From positions 1 through 64,000 of the forward strand of contig NW_025813666.1 of NCBI RefSeq assembly GCF_910589235.1: DNA of 64,000 nucleotides, written 5' to 3'. Position numbers and translations under genes: made by a program. This document shows, in pieces, positions 10,101 to 23,532 of this stretch. Positions within the stretch are counted from its first letter, which is position 1, and each line of letters starts with the position of its first letter. The stretch comes from Vespa crabro (lineage: Eukaryota; Arthropoda; Insecta; Hymenoptera; Vespidae). The notes beneath the pieces are model-generated. The model had not been told where the DNA came from and searched no databases. It saw only the letters and a list, made by a program, of their open reading frames with translations.

Positions 10101-13100
10101 CATATCGTATATACGATTTTTCGCTCATATACGCGTATCGTCGAAAAACGAAAACTTGAAATCTCGTTCAATTTCAATGATTTTATATTCTATCGATGCA
10201 GAATAAAGAATATAACAAGAATATAACGTTTTTACTATGTTTAAATACGCGTTTTCATATGATAATTGTCGAAAAACGTAATCGACGTACGCGAATTTCG
10301 GTATATGCGAAGATAAAATCGTGAAATCTTTAATAATACTTGTGCCACAGTTAGAAAAATGTTACCAATCGATTCAGAACATTGCATTTCATAAGATCAA
10401 ACATCTATTTTATATTGGAATCAAAGTTTTTAACATTCTTTCATATCGTATATACGATTTTTCGCTCATATACGCGTATCGTCGAAAAACGAAAACTTGA
10501 AATCTCGTTCAATTTCAATGATTTTATATTCTATCGATGCAGAATAAAGAATATAACAAGAATATAACGTTTTTACTATGTTTAAATACGCGTTTTCATA
10601 TGATAATTGTCGAAAAACGTAATCGACATACGCGAATTTCGGTATATGCGAAGATAAAATCGTGAAATCTTTAATAATACTTGTGCCACAGTTAGAAAAA
10701 TGTTACCAATCGATTCAGAACATTGCATTTCATAAGATCAAACATCTATTTTATATTGGAATCAAAGTTTTTAACATTCTTTCATATCGTATATACGATT
10801 TTTCGCTCATATACGCGTATCGTCGAAAAACGAAAACTTGAAATCTCGTTCAATTTCAATGATTTTATATTCTATCGATGCAGAATAAAGAATATAACAA
10901 GAATATATCGTTTTTACTATGTTTAAATACGCGTTTTCATATGATAATTGTCGAAAAACGTAATCGACATACGCGAATTTCGGTATATGCGAAGATGAAA
11001 TCGTGAAATCTTTAATAATACTTGTGCCACAGTTAGAAAAATGTTACCAATCGATTCAGAACATTGCATTTCATAAGATCAAACATCTATTTTATATTGG
11101 AATCAAAGATTTTAACATTCTTTCATATCGTATATACGATTTTTCGCTCATATACGCGTATCGTCGAAAAACGAAAACTTGAAATCTCGTTCAATTTCAA
11201 TGATTTTATATTCTATCGATGCAGAATAAAGAATATAACAAGAATATAACGTTTTTACTATGTTTAAATACGCGTTTTCATATGATAATTGTCGAAAAAC
11301 GTAATCGACATACGCGAATTTCGGTATAAGCGAAGATAAAATCGTGAAATCTTTAATAATACTTGTGCCACAGTTAGTAAAATGTTACCAATCGATTCAG
11401 AACATTGCATATCATAAGATCAAACATCTATTTTATATTGGAATCAAAGTTTTTAACATTCTTTCATATCGTATATACGATTTTTCGCTCATATACGCGT
11501 ATCGTCGAAAAACGAAAACTTGAAATCTCGTTCAATTTCAATGATTTTATATTCTATCGATGCAGAATAAAGAATATAACAAGAATATAACGTTTTTACT
11601 ATGTTTAAATACGCGTTTTCATATGATAATTGTCGAAAAACGTAATCGACATACGCGAATTTCGGTATATGCGAAGATAAAATCGTGAAATCTTTAATAA
11701 TACTTGTGCCACAGTTAGAAAAATGTTACCAATCGATTCAGAACATTGCATTTCATAAGATCAAACATCTATTTTATATTGGAATCAAAGTTTTTAACAT
11801 TCTTTCATATCGTATATACGATTTTTCGCTCATATACGCGTATCGTCGAAAAACGAAAACTTGAAATCTCGTTCAATTTCAATGATTTTATATTCTATCG
11901 ATGCAGAATAAAGAATATAACAAGAATATAACGTTTTTACTATGTTTAAATACGCGTTTTCATATGATAATTGTCGAAAAACGTAATCGACATACGCGAA
12001 TTTCGGTATATGCGAAGATAAAATCGTGAAATCTTTAATAATACTTGTGCCACAGTTAGAAACATGTTACCAATCGATTCAGAACATTGCATTTCATAAG
12101 ATCAAACATCTATTTTATATTGGAATCAAAGTTTTTAACATTCTTTCATATCGTATATACGATTTTTCGCTCATATACGCGTATCGTCGAAAAACGAAAA
12201 CTTGAAATCTCGTTCAATTTCAATGATTTTATATTCTATCGATGCAGAATAAAGAATATAACAAGAATATAACGTTTTTACTATGTTTAAATACGCGTTT
12301 TCATATGATAATTGTCGAAAAACGTAATCGACATACGCGAATTTCGGTATATGCGAAGATAAAATCGTGAAATCTTTAATAATACTTGTGCCACAGTTAG
12401 AAAAATGTTACCAATCGATTCAGAACATTGCATTTCATAAGATCAAACATCTATTTTATATTGGAATCAAAGTTTTTAACATTCTTTCATATCGTATATA
12501 CGATTTTTCGCTCATATACGCGTATCGTCGAAAAACGAAAACTTGAAATCTCGTTCAATTTCAATGATTTTATATTCTATCGATGCAGAATAAAGAATAT
12601 AACAAGAATATAACGTTTTTACTATGTTTAAATACGCGTTTTCATATGATAATTGTCGAAAAACGTAATCGACATACGCGAATTTCGGTATATGCGAAGA
12701 TAAAATCGTGAAATCTTTAATAATACTTGTGCCACAGTTAGAAAAATGTTACCAATCGATTCAGAACATTGCATTTCATAAGATCAAACATCTATTTTAT
12801 ATTGGAATCAAAGTTTTTAACATTCTTTCATATCGTATATACGATTTTTCGCTCATATACGCGTATCGTCGAAAAACGAAAACTTGAAATCTCGTTCAAT
12901 ATCAATGATTTTATATTCTATCGATGCAGAATAAAGAATATAACAAGAATATATCGTTTTTACTATGTTTAAATACGCGTTTTCATATGATAATTGTCGA
13001 AAAACGTAATCGACATACGCGAATTTCGGTATATGCGAAGATAAAATCGTGAAATCTTTAATAATACTTGTGCCACAGTTAGAAAAATGTTACCAATCGA

Positions 13101-15348
13101 TTCAGAACATTGCATTTCATATGATCAAACATCTATTTTATATTGGAATCAAAGATTTTAACATTCTTTCATATCGTATATACGATTTTTCGCTCATATA
13201 CGCGTATCGTCGAAAAACGAAAACTTGAAATCTCGTTCAATTTCAATGATTTTATATTCTATCGATGCAGAATAAAGAATATAACAAGAATATAACGTTT
13301 TTACTATGTTTAAATACGCGTTTTCATATGATAATTGTCGAAAAACGTAATCGACATACGCGAATTTCGGTATATGCGAAGATAAAATCGTGAAATCTTT
13401 AATAATACTTGTGCCACAGTTAGAAAAATGTTACCAATCGATTCAGAACATTGCATTTCATAAGATCAAACATCTATTTTATATTGGAATCAAAGTTTTT
13501 AACATTCTTTCATATCGTATATACGATTTTTCGCTCATATACGCGTATCGTCGAAAAACGAAAACTTGAAATCTCGTTCAATTTCAATGATTTTATATTC
13601 TATCGATGCAGAATAAAGAATATAACAAGAATATAACGTTTTTACTATGTTTAAATACGCGTTTTCATATGATAATTGTCGAAAAACGTAATCGACATAC
13701 GCGAATTTCGGTATATGCGAAGATAAAATCGTGAAATCTTTAATAATACTTGTGCCACAGTTAGATAAATGTTACCAATCGATTCAGAACATTGCATTTC
13801 ATAAGATCAAACATCTATTTTATATTGGAATCAAAGTTTTTAACATTCTTTCATATCGTATATACGATTTTTCGCTCATATACGCGTATCGTCGAAAAAC
13901 GAAAACTTGAAATCTCGTTCAATTTCAATGATTTTATATTCTATGGATGCAGAATAAAGAATATAACAAGAATATAACGTATTTACTATGTTTAAATACG
14001 CGTTTTCATATGATAATTGTCGAAAAACGTAATCGACATACGCGAATTTCGGTATATGCGAAGATAAAATCGTGAAATCTTTAATAATACTTGTGCCACA
14101 GTTAGAAAAATGTTACCAATCGATTCAGAACATTGCATTTCATAAGATCAAACATCTATTTTATATTGGAATCAAAGTTTTTAACATTCTTTCATATCGT
14201 ATATACGATTTTTCGCTCATATACGCGTATCGTCGAAAAACGAAAACTTGAAATCTCGTTCAATTTCAATGATTTTATATTCTATCGATGCAGAATAAAG
14301 AATATAACAAGAATATAACGTTTTTACTATGTTTAAATACGCGTTTTCATATGATAATTGTCGAAAAACGTAATCGACATACGCGAATTTCGGTATATGC
14401 GAAGATAAAATCGTGAAATCTTTAATAATACTTGTGCCACAGTTAGATAAATGTTACCAATCGATTCAGAACATTGCATTTCATAAGATCAAACATCTAT
14501 TTTATATTGGAATCAAGGTTTTTAACATTCTTTCATATCGTATATACGATTTTTCGCTCATATACGCGTATCGTCGAAAAACGAAAACTTGAAATCTCGT
14601 TCAATTTCAATGATTTTATATTCTATGGATGCAGAATAAAGAATATAACAAGAATATAACGTTTCTACTATGTTTAAATACGCGTTTTCATATGATAATT
14701 GTCGAAAAACGTAATCGACATACGCGAATTTCGGTATATGCGAAGATAAAATCGTGAAATCTTTAATAATACTTGTGCCACAGTTAGAAAAATGTTACCA
14801 ATCGATTCAGAACATTGCATTGCATAAGATCAAACATCTATTTTATATTGGAATCAAAGTTTTTAACATTCTTTCATATCGTATATACGATTTTTCGCTC
14901 ATATACGCGTATCGTCGAAAAACGAAAACTTGAAATCTCGTTCAATTTCAATGATTTTATATTCTATCGATGCAGAATAAAGAATATAACAAGAATATAA
15001 CGTTTTTACTATGTTTAAATACGCGTTTTCATATGATAATTGTCGAAAAACGTAATCGACATACGCGAATTTCGGTATATGCGAAGATAAAATCGTGAAA
15101 TCTTTAATAATACTTGTGCCACAGTTAGAAAAATGTTACCAATCGATTCAGAACATTGCATTTCATAAGATCAAACATCTATTTTATATTGGAATCAAAG
15201 TTTTTAACATTCTTTCATATCGTATATACGATTTTTCGCTCATATACGCGTATCGTCGAAAAACGAAAACTTGAAATCTCGTTCAATTTCAATGATTTTA
15301 TATTCTATCGATGCAGAATAAAGAATATAACAAGAATATAACGTTTTT
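7165..15348 (+). repeat. Higher-order repeat, copy 1 (24 monomers, 8184 bp)
   Basis: Monomers 22-45 form the first copy of a large higher-order unit; the second follows directly. Shared rare markers in order: ATATTCGAT (7381), CTATGGATG (7803), ACATTGG, TACGTG (near 8202), TACGAATTTT (8882), ATTTCTCGC (9095), GATAAATG (10011), ATATCGTTT (10905), GATGAAATC (10994), AAAGATTTT (11106), GTAAAATG with CATATCATAAG (11376-11416), GAAACATG (12059), ATATCGTTT (12951), CATATGATC (13118), CTATGGATG (13942), CAAGGTTT (14515), TTGCATAAG (14820). Positions from 8.9 kb on fall exactly 7843 bp before their partners, earlier ones 8184 bp before. One extra TACGTG monomer explains the difference. Confidence 0.9.
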
Positions 15349-15689
15349 ACTATGTTTAAATACGCGTTTTCATATGATAATTGTCGAATAACGTAATCGA
15401 CATACGCGAATTTCGGTATATGCGAAGATAAAATCGTGAAATCTTTAATAATACTTGTGCCACAGTTAGAAAAATGTTACCAATCGATTCAGAACATTGC
15501 ATTTCATAAGATCAAACATCTATTTTATATTGGAATCAAAGTTTTTAACATTCTTTCATATCGTATATTCGATTTTTCGCTCATATACGCGTATCGTCGA
15601 AAAACGAAAACTTGAAATCTCGTTCAATTTCAATGATTTTATATTCTATCGATGCAGAATAAAGAATATAACAAGAATATAACGTTTTT
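15349..15689 (+). repeat. Chimeric monomer at the higher-order repeat junction
   Basis: The left part carries CGAATAACG near 15386, the marker of the monomer that follows copy 2 (near 23228). The right part carries ATATTCGAT near 15565, the marker of the first monomer of copy 1 (near 7381). The partner at 23.3 kb has GCCAAAG where this one has the consensus GCCACAG. The exchange therefore fell within one monomer, between about 15390 and 15565. It looks like the footprint of the unequal exchange that made the second copy. Confidence 0.7.
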
Positions 15690-18600
15690 ACTATGTTTAA
15701 ATACGCGTTTTCATATGATAATTGTCGAAAAACGTAATCGACATACGCGAATTTCGGTATATGCGAAGATAAAATCGTGAAATCTTTAATAATACTTGTG
15801 CCACAGTTAGAAAAATGTTACCAATCGATTCAGAACATTGCATTTCATAAGATCAAACATCTATTTTATATTGGAATCAAAGTTTTTAACATTCTTTCAT
15901 ATCGTATATACGATTTTTCGCTCATATACGCGTATCGTCGAAAAACGAAAACTTGAAATCTCGTTCAATTTCAATGATTTTATATTCTATGGATGCAGAA
16001 TAAAGAATATAACAAGAATATAACGTTTTTACTATGTTTAAATACGCGTTTTCATATGATAATTGTCGAAAAACGTAATCGACATACGCGAATTTCGGTA
16101 TATGCGAAGATAAAATCGTGAAATCTTTAATAATACTTGTGCCACAGTTAGAAAAATGTTACCAATCGATTCAGAACATTGCATTTCATAAGATCAAACA
16201 TCTATTTTACATTGGAATCAAAGTTTTTAACATTATTTCATATCGTATATACGATTTTTCGCTCATATACGCGTATCGTCGAAAAACGAAAACTTGAAAT
16301 CTCGTTCAATTTCAATGATTTTATATTCTATCGATGCAGAATAAAGAATATAACAAGAATATAACGTTTTTACTATGTTTAAATACGTGTTTTCATATGA
16401 TAATTGTCGAAAAACGTAATCGACATACGCGAATTTCGGTATATGCGAAGATAAAATCGTGAAATCTTTAATAATACTTGTGCCACAGTTAGAAAAATGT
16501 TACCAATCGATTCAGAACATTGCATTTCATAAGATCAAACATCTATTTTACATTGGAATCAAAGTTTTTAACATTCTTTCATATCGTATATACGATTTTT
16601 CGCTCATATACGCGTATCGTCGAAAAACGAAAACTTGAAATCTCGTTCAATTTCAATGATTTTATATTCTATCGATGCAGAATAAAGAATATAACAAGAA
16701 TATAACGTTTTTACTATGTTTAAATACGAATTTTCATATGATAATTGTCGAAAAACGTACTCGACATACGCGAATTTCGGTATATGCGAAGATAAAATCG
16801 TGAAATCTTTAATAATACTTGTGCCACAGTTAGAAAAATGTTACCAATCGATTCAGAACATTGCATTTCATAAGATCAAACATCTATTTTATATTGGAAT
16901 CAAAGTTTTTAACATTCTTTCATATCGTATATACGATTTCTCGCTCATATACGCGTATCGTCGAAAAACGAAAACTTGAAATCTCGTTCAATTTCAATGA
17001 TTTTATATTCTATGGATGCAGAATAAAGAATATAACAAGAATATAACGTTTTTACTATGTTTAAATACGCGTTTTCATATGATAATTGTCGAAAAACGTA
17101 ATCGACATACGCGAATTTCGGTATATGCGAAGATAAAATCGTGAAATCTTTAATAATACTTGTGCCACAGTTAGAAAAATGTTACCAATCGATTCAGAAC
17201 ATTGCATTTCATAAGATCAAACATCTATTTTACATTGGAATCAAAGTTTTTAACATTCTTTCATATCGTATATACGATTTTTCGCTCATATACGCGTATC
17301 GTCGAAAAACGAAAACTTGAAATCTCGTTCAATTTCAATGATTTTATATTCTATCGATGCAGAATAAAGAATATAACAAGAATATAACGTTTTTACTATG
17401 TTTAAATACGCGTTTTCATATGATAATTGTCGAAAAACGTAATCGACATACGCGAATTTCGGTATATGCGAAGATAAAATCGTGAAATCTTTAATAATAC
17501 TTGTGCCACAGTTAGAAAAATGTTACCAATCGATTCAGAACATTGCATTTCATAAGATCAAACATCTATTTTACATTGGAATCAAAGTTTTTAACATTCT
17601 TTCATATCGTATATACGATTTTTCGCTCATATACGCGTATCGTCGAAAAACGAAAACTTGAAATCTCGTTCAATTTCAATGATTTTATATTCTATCGATG
17701 CAGAATAAAGAATATAACAAGAATATAACGTTTTTACTATGTTTAAATACGCGTTTTCATATGATAATTGTCGAAAAACGTAATCGACATACGCGAATTT
17801 CGGTATATGCGAAGATAAAATCGTGAAATCTTTAATAATACTTGTGCCACAGTTAGATAAATGTTACCAATCGATTCAGAACATTGCATTTCATAAGATC
17901 AAACATCTATTTTATATTGGAATCAAAGTTTTTAACATTCTTTCATATCGTATATACGATTTTTCGCTCATATACGCGTATCGTCGAAAAACGAAAACTT
18001 GAAATCTCGTTCAATTTCAATGATTTTATATTCTATCGATGCAGAATAAAGAATATAACAAGAATATAACGTTTTTACTATGTTTAAATACGCGTTTTCA
18101 TATGATAATTGTCGAAAAACGTAATCGACATACGCGAATTTCGGTATATGCGAAGATAAAATCGTGAAATCTTTAATAATACTTGTGCCACAGTTAGAAA
18201 AATGTTACCAATCGATTCAGAACATTGCATTTCATAAGATCAAACATCTATTTTATATTGGAATCAAAGTTTTTAACATTCTTTCATATCGTATATACGA
18301 TTTTTCGCTCATATACGCGTATCGTCGAAAAACGAAAACTTGAAATCTCGTTCAATTTCAATGATTTTATATTCTATCGATGCAGAATAAAGAATATAAC
18401 AAGAATATAACGTTTTTACTATGTTTAAATACGCGTTTTCATATGATAATTGTCGAAAAACGTAATCGACATACGCGAATTTCGGTATATGCGAAGATAA
18501 AATCGTGAAATCTTTAATAATACTTGTGCCACAGTTAGAAAAATGTTACCAATCGATTCAGAACATTGCATTTCATAAGATCAAACATCTATTTTATATT

Positions 18601-21600
18601 GGAATCAAAGTTTTTAACATTCTTTCATATCGTATATACGATTTTTCGCTCATATACGCGTATCGTCGAAAAACGAAAACTTGAAATCTCGTTCAATTTC
18701 AATGATTTTATATTCTATCGATGCAGAATAAAGAATATAACAAGAATATATCGTTTTTACTATGTTTAAATACTCGTTTTCATATGATAATTGTCGAAAA
18801 ACGTAATCGACATACGCGAATTTCGGTATATGCGAAGATGAAATCGTGAAATCTTTAATAATACTTGTGCCACAGTTAGAAAAATGTTACCAATCGATTC
18901 AGAACATTGCATTTCATAAGATCAAACATCTATTTTATATTGGAATCAAAGATTTTAACATTCTTTCATATCGTATATACGATTTTTCGCTCATATACGC
19001 GTATCGTCGAAAAACGAAAACTTGAAATCTCGTTCAATTTCAATGATTTTATATTCTATCGATGCAGAATAAAGAATATAACAAGAATATAACGTTTTTA
19101 CTATGTTTAAATACGCGTTTTCATATGATAATTGTCGAAAAACGTAATCGACATACGCGAATTTCGGTATATGCGAAGATAAAATCGTGAAATCTTTAAT
19201 AATACTTGTGCCACAGTTAGTAAAATGTTACCAATCGATTCAGAACATTGCATATCATAAGATCAAACATCTATTTTATATTGGAATCAAAGTTTTTAAC
19301 ATTCTTTCATATCGTATATACGATTTTTCGCTCATATACGCGTATCGTCGAAAAACGAAAACTTGAAATCTCGTTCAATTTCAATGATTTTATATTCTAT
19401 CGATGCAGAATAAAGAATATAACAAGAATATAACGTTTTTACTATGTTTAAATACGCGTTTTCATATGATAATTGTCGAAAAACGTAATCGACATACGCG
19501 AATTTCGGTATATGCGAAGATAAAATCGTGAAATCTTTAATAATACTTGTGCCACAGTTAGAAAAATGTTACCAATCGATTCAGAACATTGCATTTCATA
19601 AGATCAAACATCTATTTTATATTGGAATCAAAGTTTTTAACATTCTTTCATATCGTATATACGATTTTTCGCTCATATACGCGTATCGTCGAAAAACGAA
19701 AACTTGAAATCTCGTTCAATTTCAATGATTTTAAATTCTATCGATGCAGAATAAAGAATATAACAAGAATATAACGTTTTTACTATGTTTAAATACGCGT
19801 TTTCATATGATAATTGTCGAAAAACGTAATCGACATACGCGAATTTCGGTATATGCGAAGATAAAATCGTGAAATCTTTAATAATACTTGTGCCACAGTT
19901 AGAAACATGTTACCAATCGATTCAGAACATTGCATTTCATAAGATCAAACATCTATTTTATATTGGAATCAAAGTTTTTAACATTCTTTCATATCGTATA
20001 TACGATTTTTCGCTCATATACGCGTATCGTCGAAAAACGAAAACTTGAAATCTCGTTCAATTTCAATGATTTTATATTCTATCGATGCAGAATAAAGAAT
20101 ATAACAAGAATATAACGTTTTTACTATGTTTAAATACGCGTTTTCATATGATAATTGTCGAAAAACGTAATCGACATACGCGAATTTCGGTATATGCGAA
20201 GATAAAATCGTGAAATCTTTAATAATACTTGTGCCACAGTTAGAAAAATGTTACCAATCGATTCAGAACATTGCATTTCATAAGATCAAACATCTATTTT
20301 ATATTGGAATCAAAGTTTTTAACATTCTTTCATATCGTATATACGATTTTTCGCTCATATACGCGTATCGTCGAAAAACGAAAACTTGAAATCTCGTTCA
20401 ATTTCAATGATTTTATATTCTATCGATGCAGAATAAAGAATATAACAAGAATATAACGTTTTTACTATGTTTAAATACGCGTTTTCATATGATAATTGTC
20501 GAAAAACGTAATCGACATACGCGAATTTCGGTATATGCGAAGATAAAATCGTGAAATCTTTAATAATACTTGTGCCACAGTTAGAAAAATGTTACCAATC
20601 GATTCAGAACATTGCATTTCATAAGATCAAACATCTATTTTATATTGGAATCAAAGTTTTTAACATTCTTTCATATCGTATATACGATTTTTCGCTCATA
20701 TACGCGTATCGTCGAAAAACGAAAACTTGAAATCTCGTTCAATTTCAATGATTTTATATTCTATCGATGCAGAATAAAGAATATAACAAGAATATATCGT
20801 TTTTACTATGTTTAAATACGCGTTTTCATATGATAATTGTCGAAAAACGTAATCGACATACGCGAATTTCGGTATATGCGAAGATAAAATCGTGAAATCT
20901 TTAATAATACTTGTGCCACAGTTAGAAAAATGTTACCAATCGATTCAGAACATTGCATTTCATATGATCAAACATCTATTTTATATTGGAATCAAAGATT
21001 TTAACATTCTTTCATATCGTATATACGATTTTTCGCTCATATACGCGTATCGTCGAAAAACGAAAACTTGAAATCTCGTTCAATTTCAATGATTTTATAT
21101 TCTATCGATGCAGAATAAAGAATATAACAAGAATATAACGTTTTTACTATGTTTAAATACGCGTTTTCATATGATAATTGTCGAAAAACGTAATCGACAT
21201 ACGCGAATTTCGGTATATGCGAAGATAAAATCGTGAAATCTTTAATAATACTTGTGCCACAGTTAGAAAAATGTTACCAATCGATTCAGAACATTGCATT
21301 TCATAAGATCAAACATCTATTTTATATTGGAATCAAAGTTTTTAACATTCTTTCATATCGTATATACGATTTTTCGCTCATATACGCGTATCGTCGAAAA
21401 ACGAAAACTTGAAATCTCGTTCAATTTCAATGATTTTATATTCTATCGATGCAGAATAAAGAATATAACAAGAATATAACGTTTTTACTATGTTTAAATA
21501 CGCGTTTTCATATGATAATTGTCGAAAAACGTAATCGACATACGCGAAATTCGGTATATGCGAAGATAAAATCGTGAAATCTTTAATAATACTTGTGCCA

Positions 21601-23191
21601 CAGTTAGATAAATGTTACCAATCGATTCAGAACATTGCATTTCATAAGATCAAACATCTATTTTATATTGGAATCAAAGTTTTTAACATTCTTTCATATC
21701 GTATATACGATTTTTCGCTCATATACGCGTATCGTCGAAAAACGAAAACTTGAAATCTCGTTCAATTTCAATGATTTTATATTCTATGGATGCAGAATAA
21801 AGAATATAACAAGAATATAACGTTTTTACTATGTTTAAATACGCGTTTTCATATGATAATTGTCGAAAAACGTAATCGACATACGCGAATTTCGGTATAT
21901 GCGAAGATAAAATCGTGAAATCTTTAATAATACTTGTGCCACAGTTAGAAAAATGTTACCAATCGATTCAGAACATTGCATTTCATAAGATCAAACATCT
22001 ATTTTATATTGGAATCAAAGTTTTTAACATTCTTTCATATCGTATATACGATTTTTCGCTCATATACGCGTATCGTCGATAAACGAAAACTTGAAATCTC
22101 GTTCAATTTCAATGATTTTATATTCTATCGATGCAGAATAAAGAATATAACAAGAATATAACGTTTTTACTATGTTTAAATACGCGTTTTCATATGATAA
22201 TTGTCGAAAAACGTAATCGACATACGCGAATTTCGGTATATGCGAAGATAAAATCGTGAAATCTTTAATAATACTTGTGCCACAGTTAGATAAATGTTAC
22301 CAATCGATTCAGAACATTGCATTTCATAAGATCAAACATCTATTTTATATTGGAATCAAGGTTTTTAACATTCTTTCATATCGTATATACGATTTTTCGC
22401 TCATATACGCGTATCGTCGAAAAACGAAAACTTGAAATCTCGTTCAATTTCAATGATTTTATATTCTATGGATGCAGAATAAAGAATATAACAAGAATAT
22501 AACGTTTTTACTATGTTTAAATACGCGTTTTCATATGATAATTGTCGAAAAACGTAATCGACATACGCGAATTTCGGTATATGCGAAGATAAAATCGTGA
22601 AATCTTTAATAATACTTGTGCCACAGTTAGAAAAATGTTACCAATCGATTCAGAACATTGCATTGCATAAGATCAAACATCTATTTTATATTGGAATCAA
22701 AGTTTTTAACATTCTTTCATATCGTATATACGATTTTTCGCTCATATACGCGTATCGTCGAAAAACGAAAACTTGAAATCTCGTTCAATTTCAATGATTT
22801 TATATTCTATCGATGCAGAATAAAGAATATAACAAGAATATAACGTTTTTACTATGTTTAAATACGCGTTTTCATATGATAATTGTCGAAAAACGTAATC
22901 GACATACGCGAATTTCGGTATATGCGAAGATAAAATCGTGAAATCTTTAATAATACTTGTGCCACAGTTAGAAAAATGTTACCAATCGATTCAGAACATT
23001 GCATTTCATAAGATCAAACATCTATTTTATATTGGAATCAAAGTTTTTAACATTCTTTCATATCGTATATACGATTTTTCGCTCATATACGCGTATCGTC
23101 GAAAAACGAAAACTTGAAATCTCGTTCAATTTCAATGATTTTATATTCTATCGATGCAGAATAAAGAATATAACAAGAATATAACGTTTTT
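15349..23191 (+). repeat. Higher-order repeat, copy 2 (23 monomers, 7843 bp)
   Basis: Monomers 46-68 repeat the marker series of the preceding 8.2 kb in the same order, for example TACGAATTTT at 16725, ATTTCTCGC at 16938, GAAACATG at 19902, CATATGATC at 20961, CAAGGTTT at 22358 and TTGCATAAG at 22663. About a dozen single-base differences from copy 1 were noticed over nearly 8 kb, such as GTACTCGAC (16757), ATACTCG (18771), TTTAAATTC (19731), GAAATTCGG (21546) and CGATAAACG (22077) here, and GTAGTCGAC (9256), ATAAGCG (11327) and GTATTTAC (13979) there. Such low divergence implies recent duplication. One TACGTG monomer is missing relative to copy 1. Confidence 0.9.
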
Positions 23192-23532
23192 ACTATGTTT
23201 AAATACGCGTTTTCATATGATAATTGTCGAATAACGTAATCGACATACGCGAATTTCGGTATATGCGAAGATAAAATCGTGAAATCTTTAATAATACTTG
23301 TGCCAAAGTTAGAAAAATGTTACCAATCGATTCAGAACATTGCATTTCATAAGATCAAACATCTATTTTATATTGGAATCAAAGTTTTTAACATTCTTTC
23401 ATATCGTATATACGATTTTTCGCTCATATACGCGTATCGTCGAAAAACGAAAACTTGAAATCTCGTTCAATTTCAATGATTTTATATTCTATCGATGCAG
23501 AATAAAGAATATAACAAGAATATAACGTTTTT
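23192..23532 (+). repeat. Marker monomer with CGAATAACG and GCCAAAG
   Basis: This monomer joins copy 2 of the large unit to the tetramer region. Its variant pair also occurs in the monomers near 1745-1815 and 2768-2838 (there as CGCCAAAG). In all three places the next monomer has CGACACACG and GATGAAATC, so the two-monomer block is related across about 21 kb. Confidence 0.75.

Noticed and set aside
7165..23191. The higher-order duplication as a pure assembly artefact
   Set aside because: The copies differ by about a dozen scattered single bases and by one monomer, which a simple duplicated contig would not show; a haplotype mix-up remains possible and needs raw reads.
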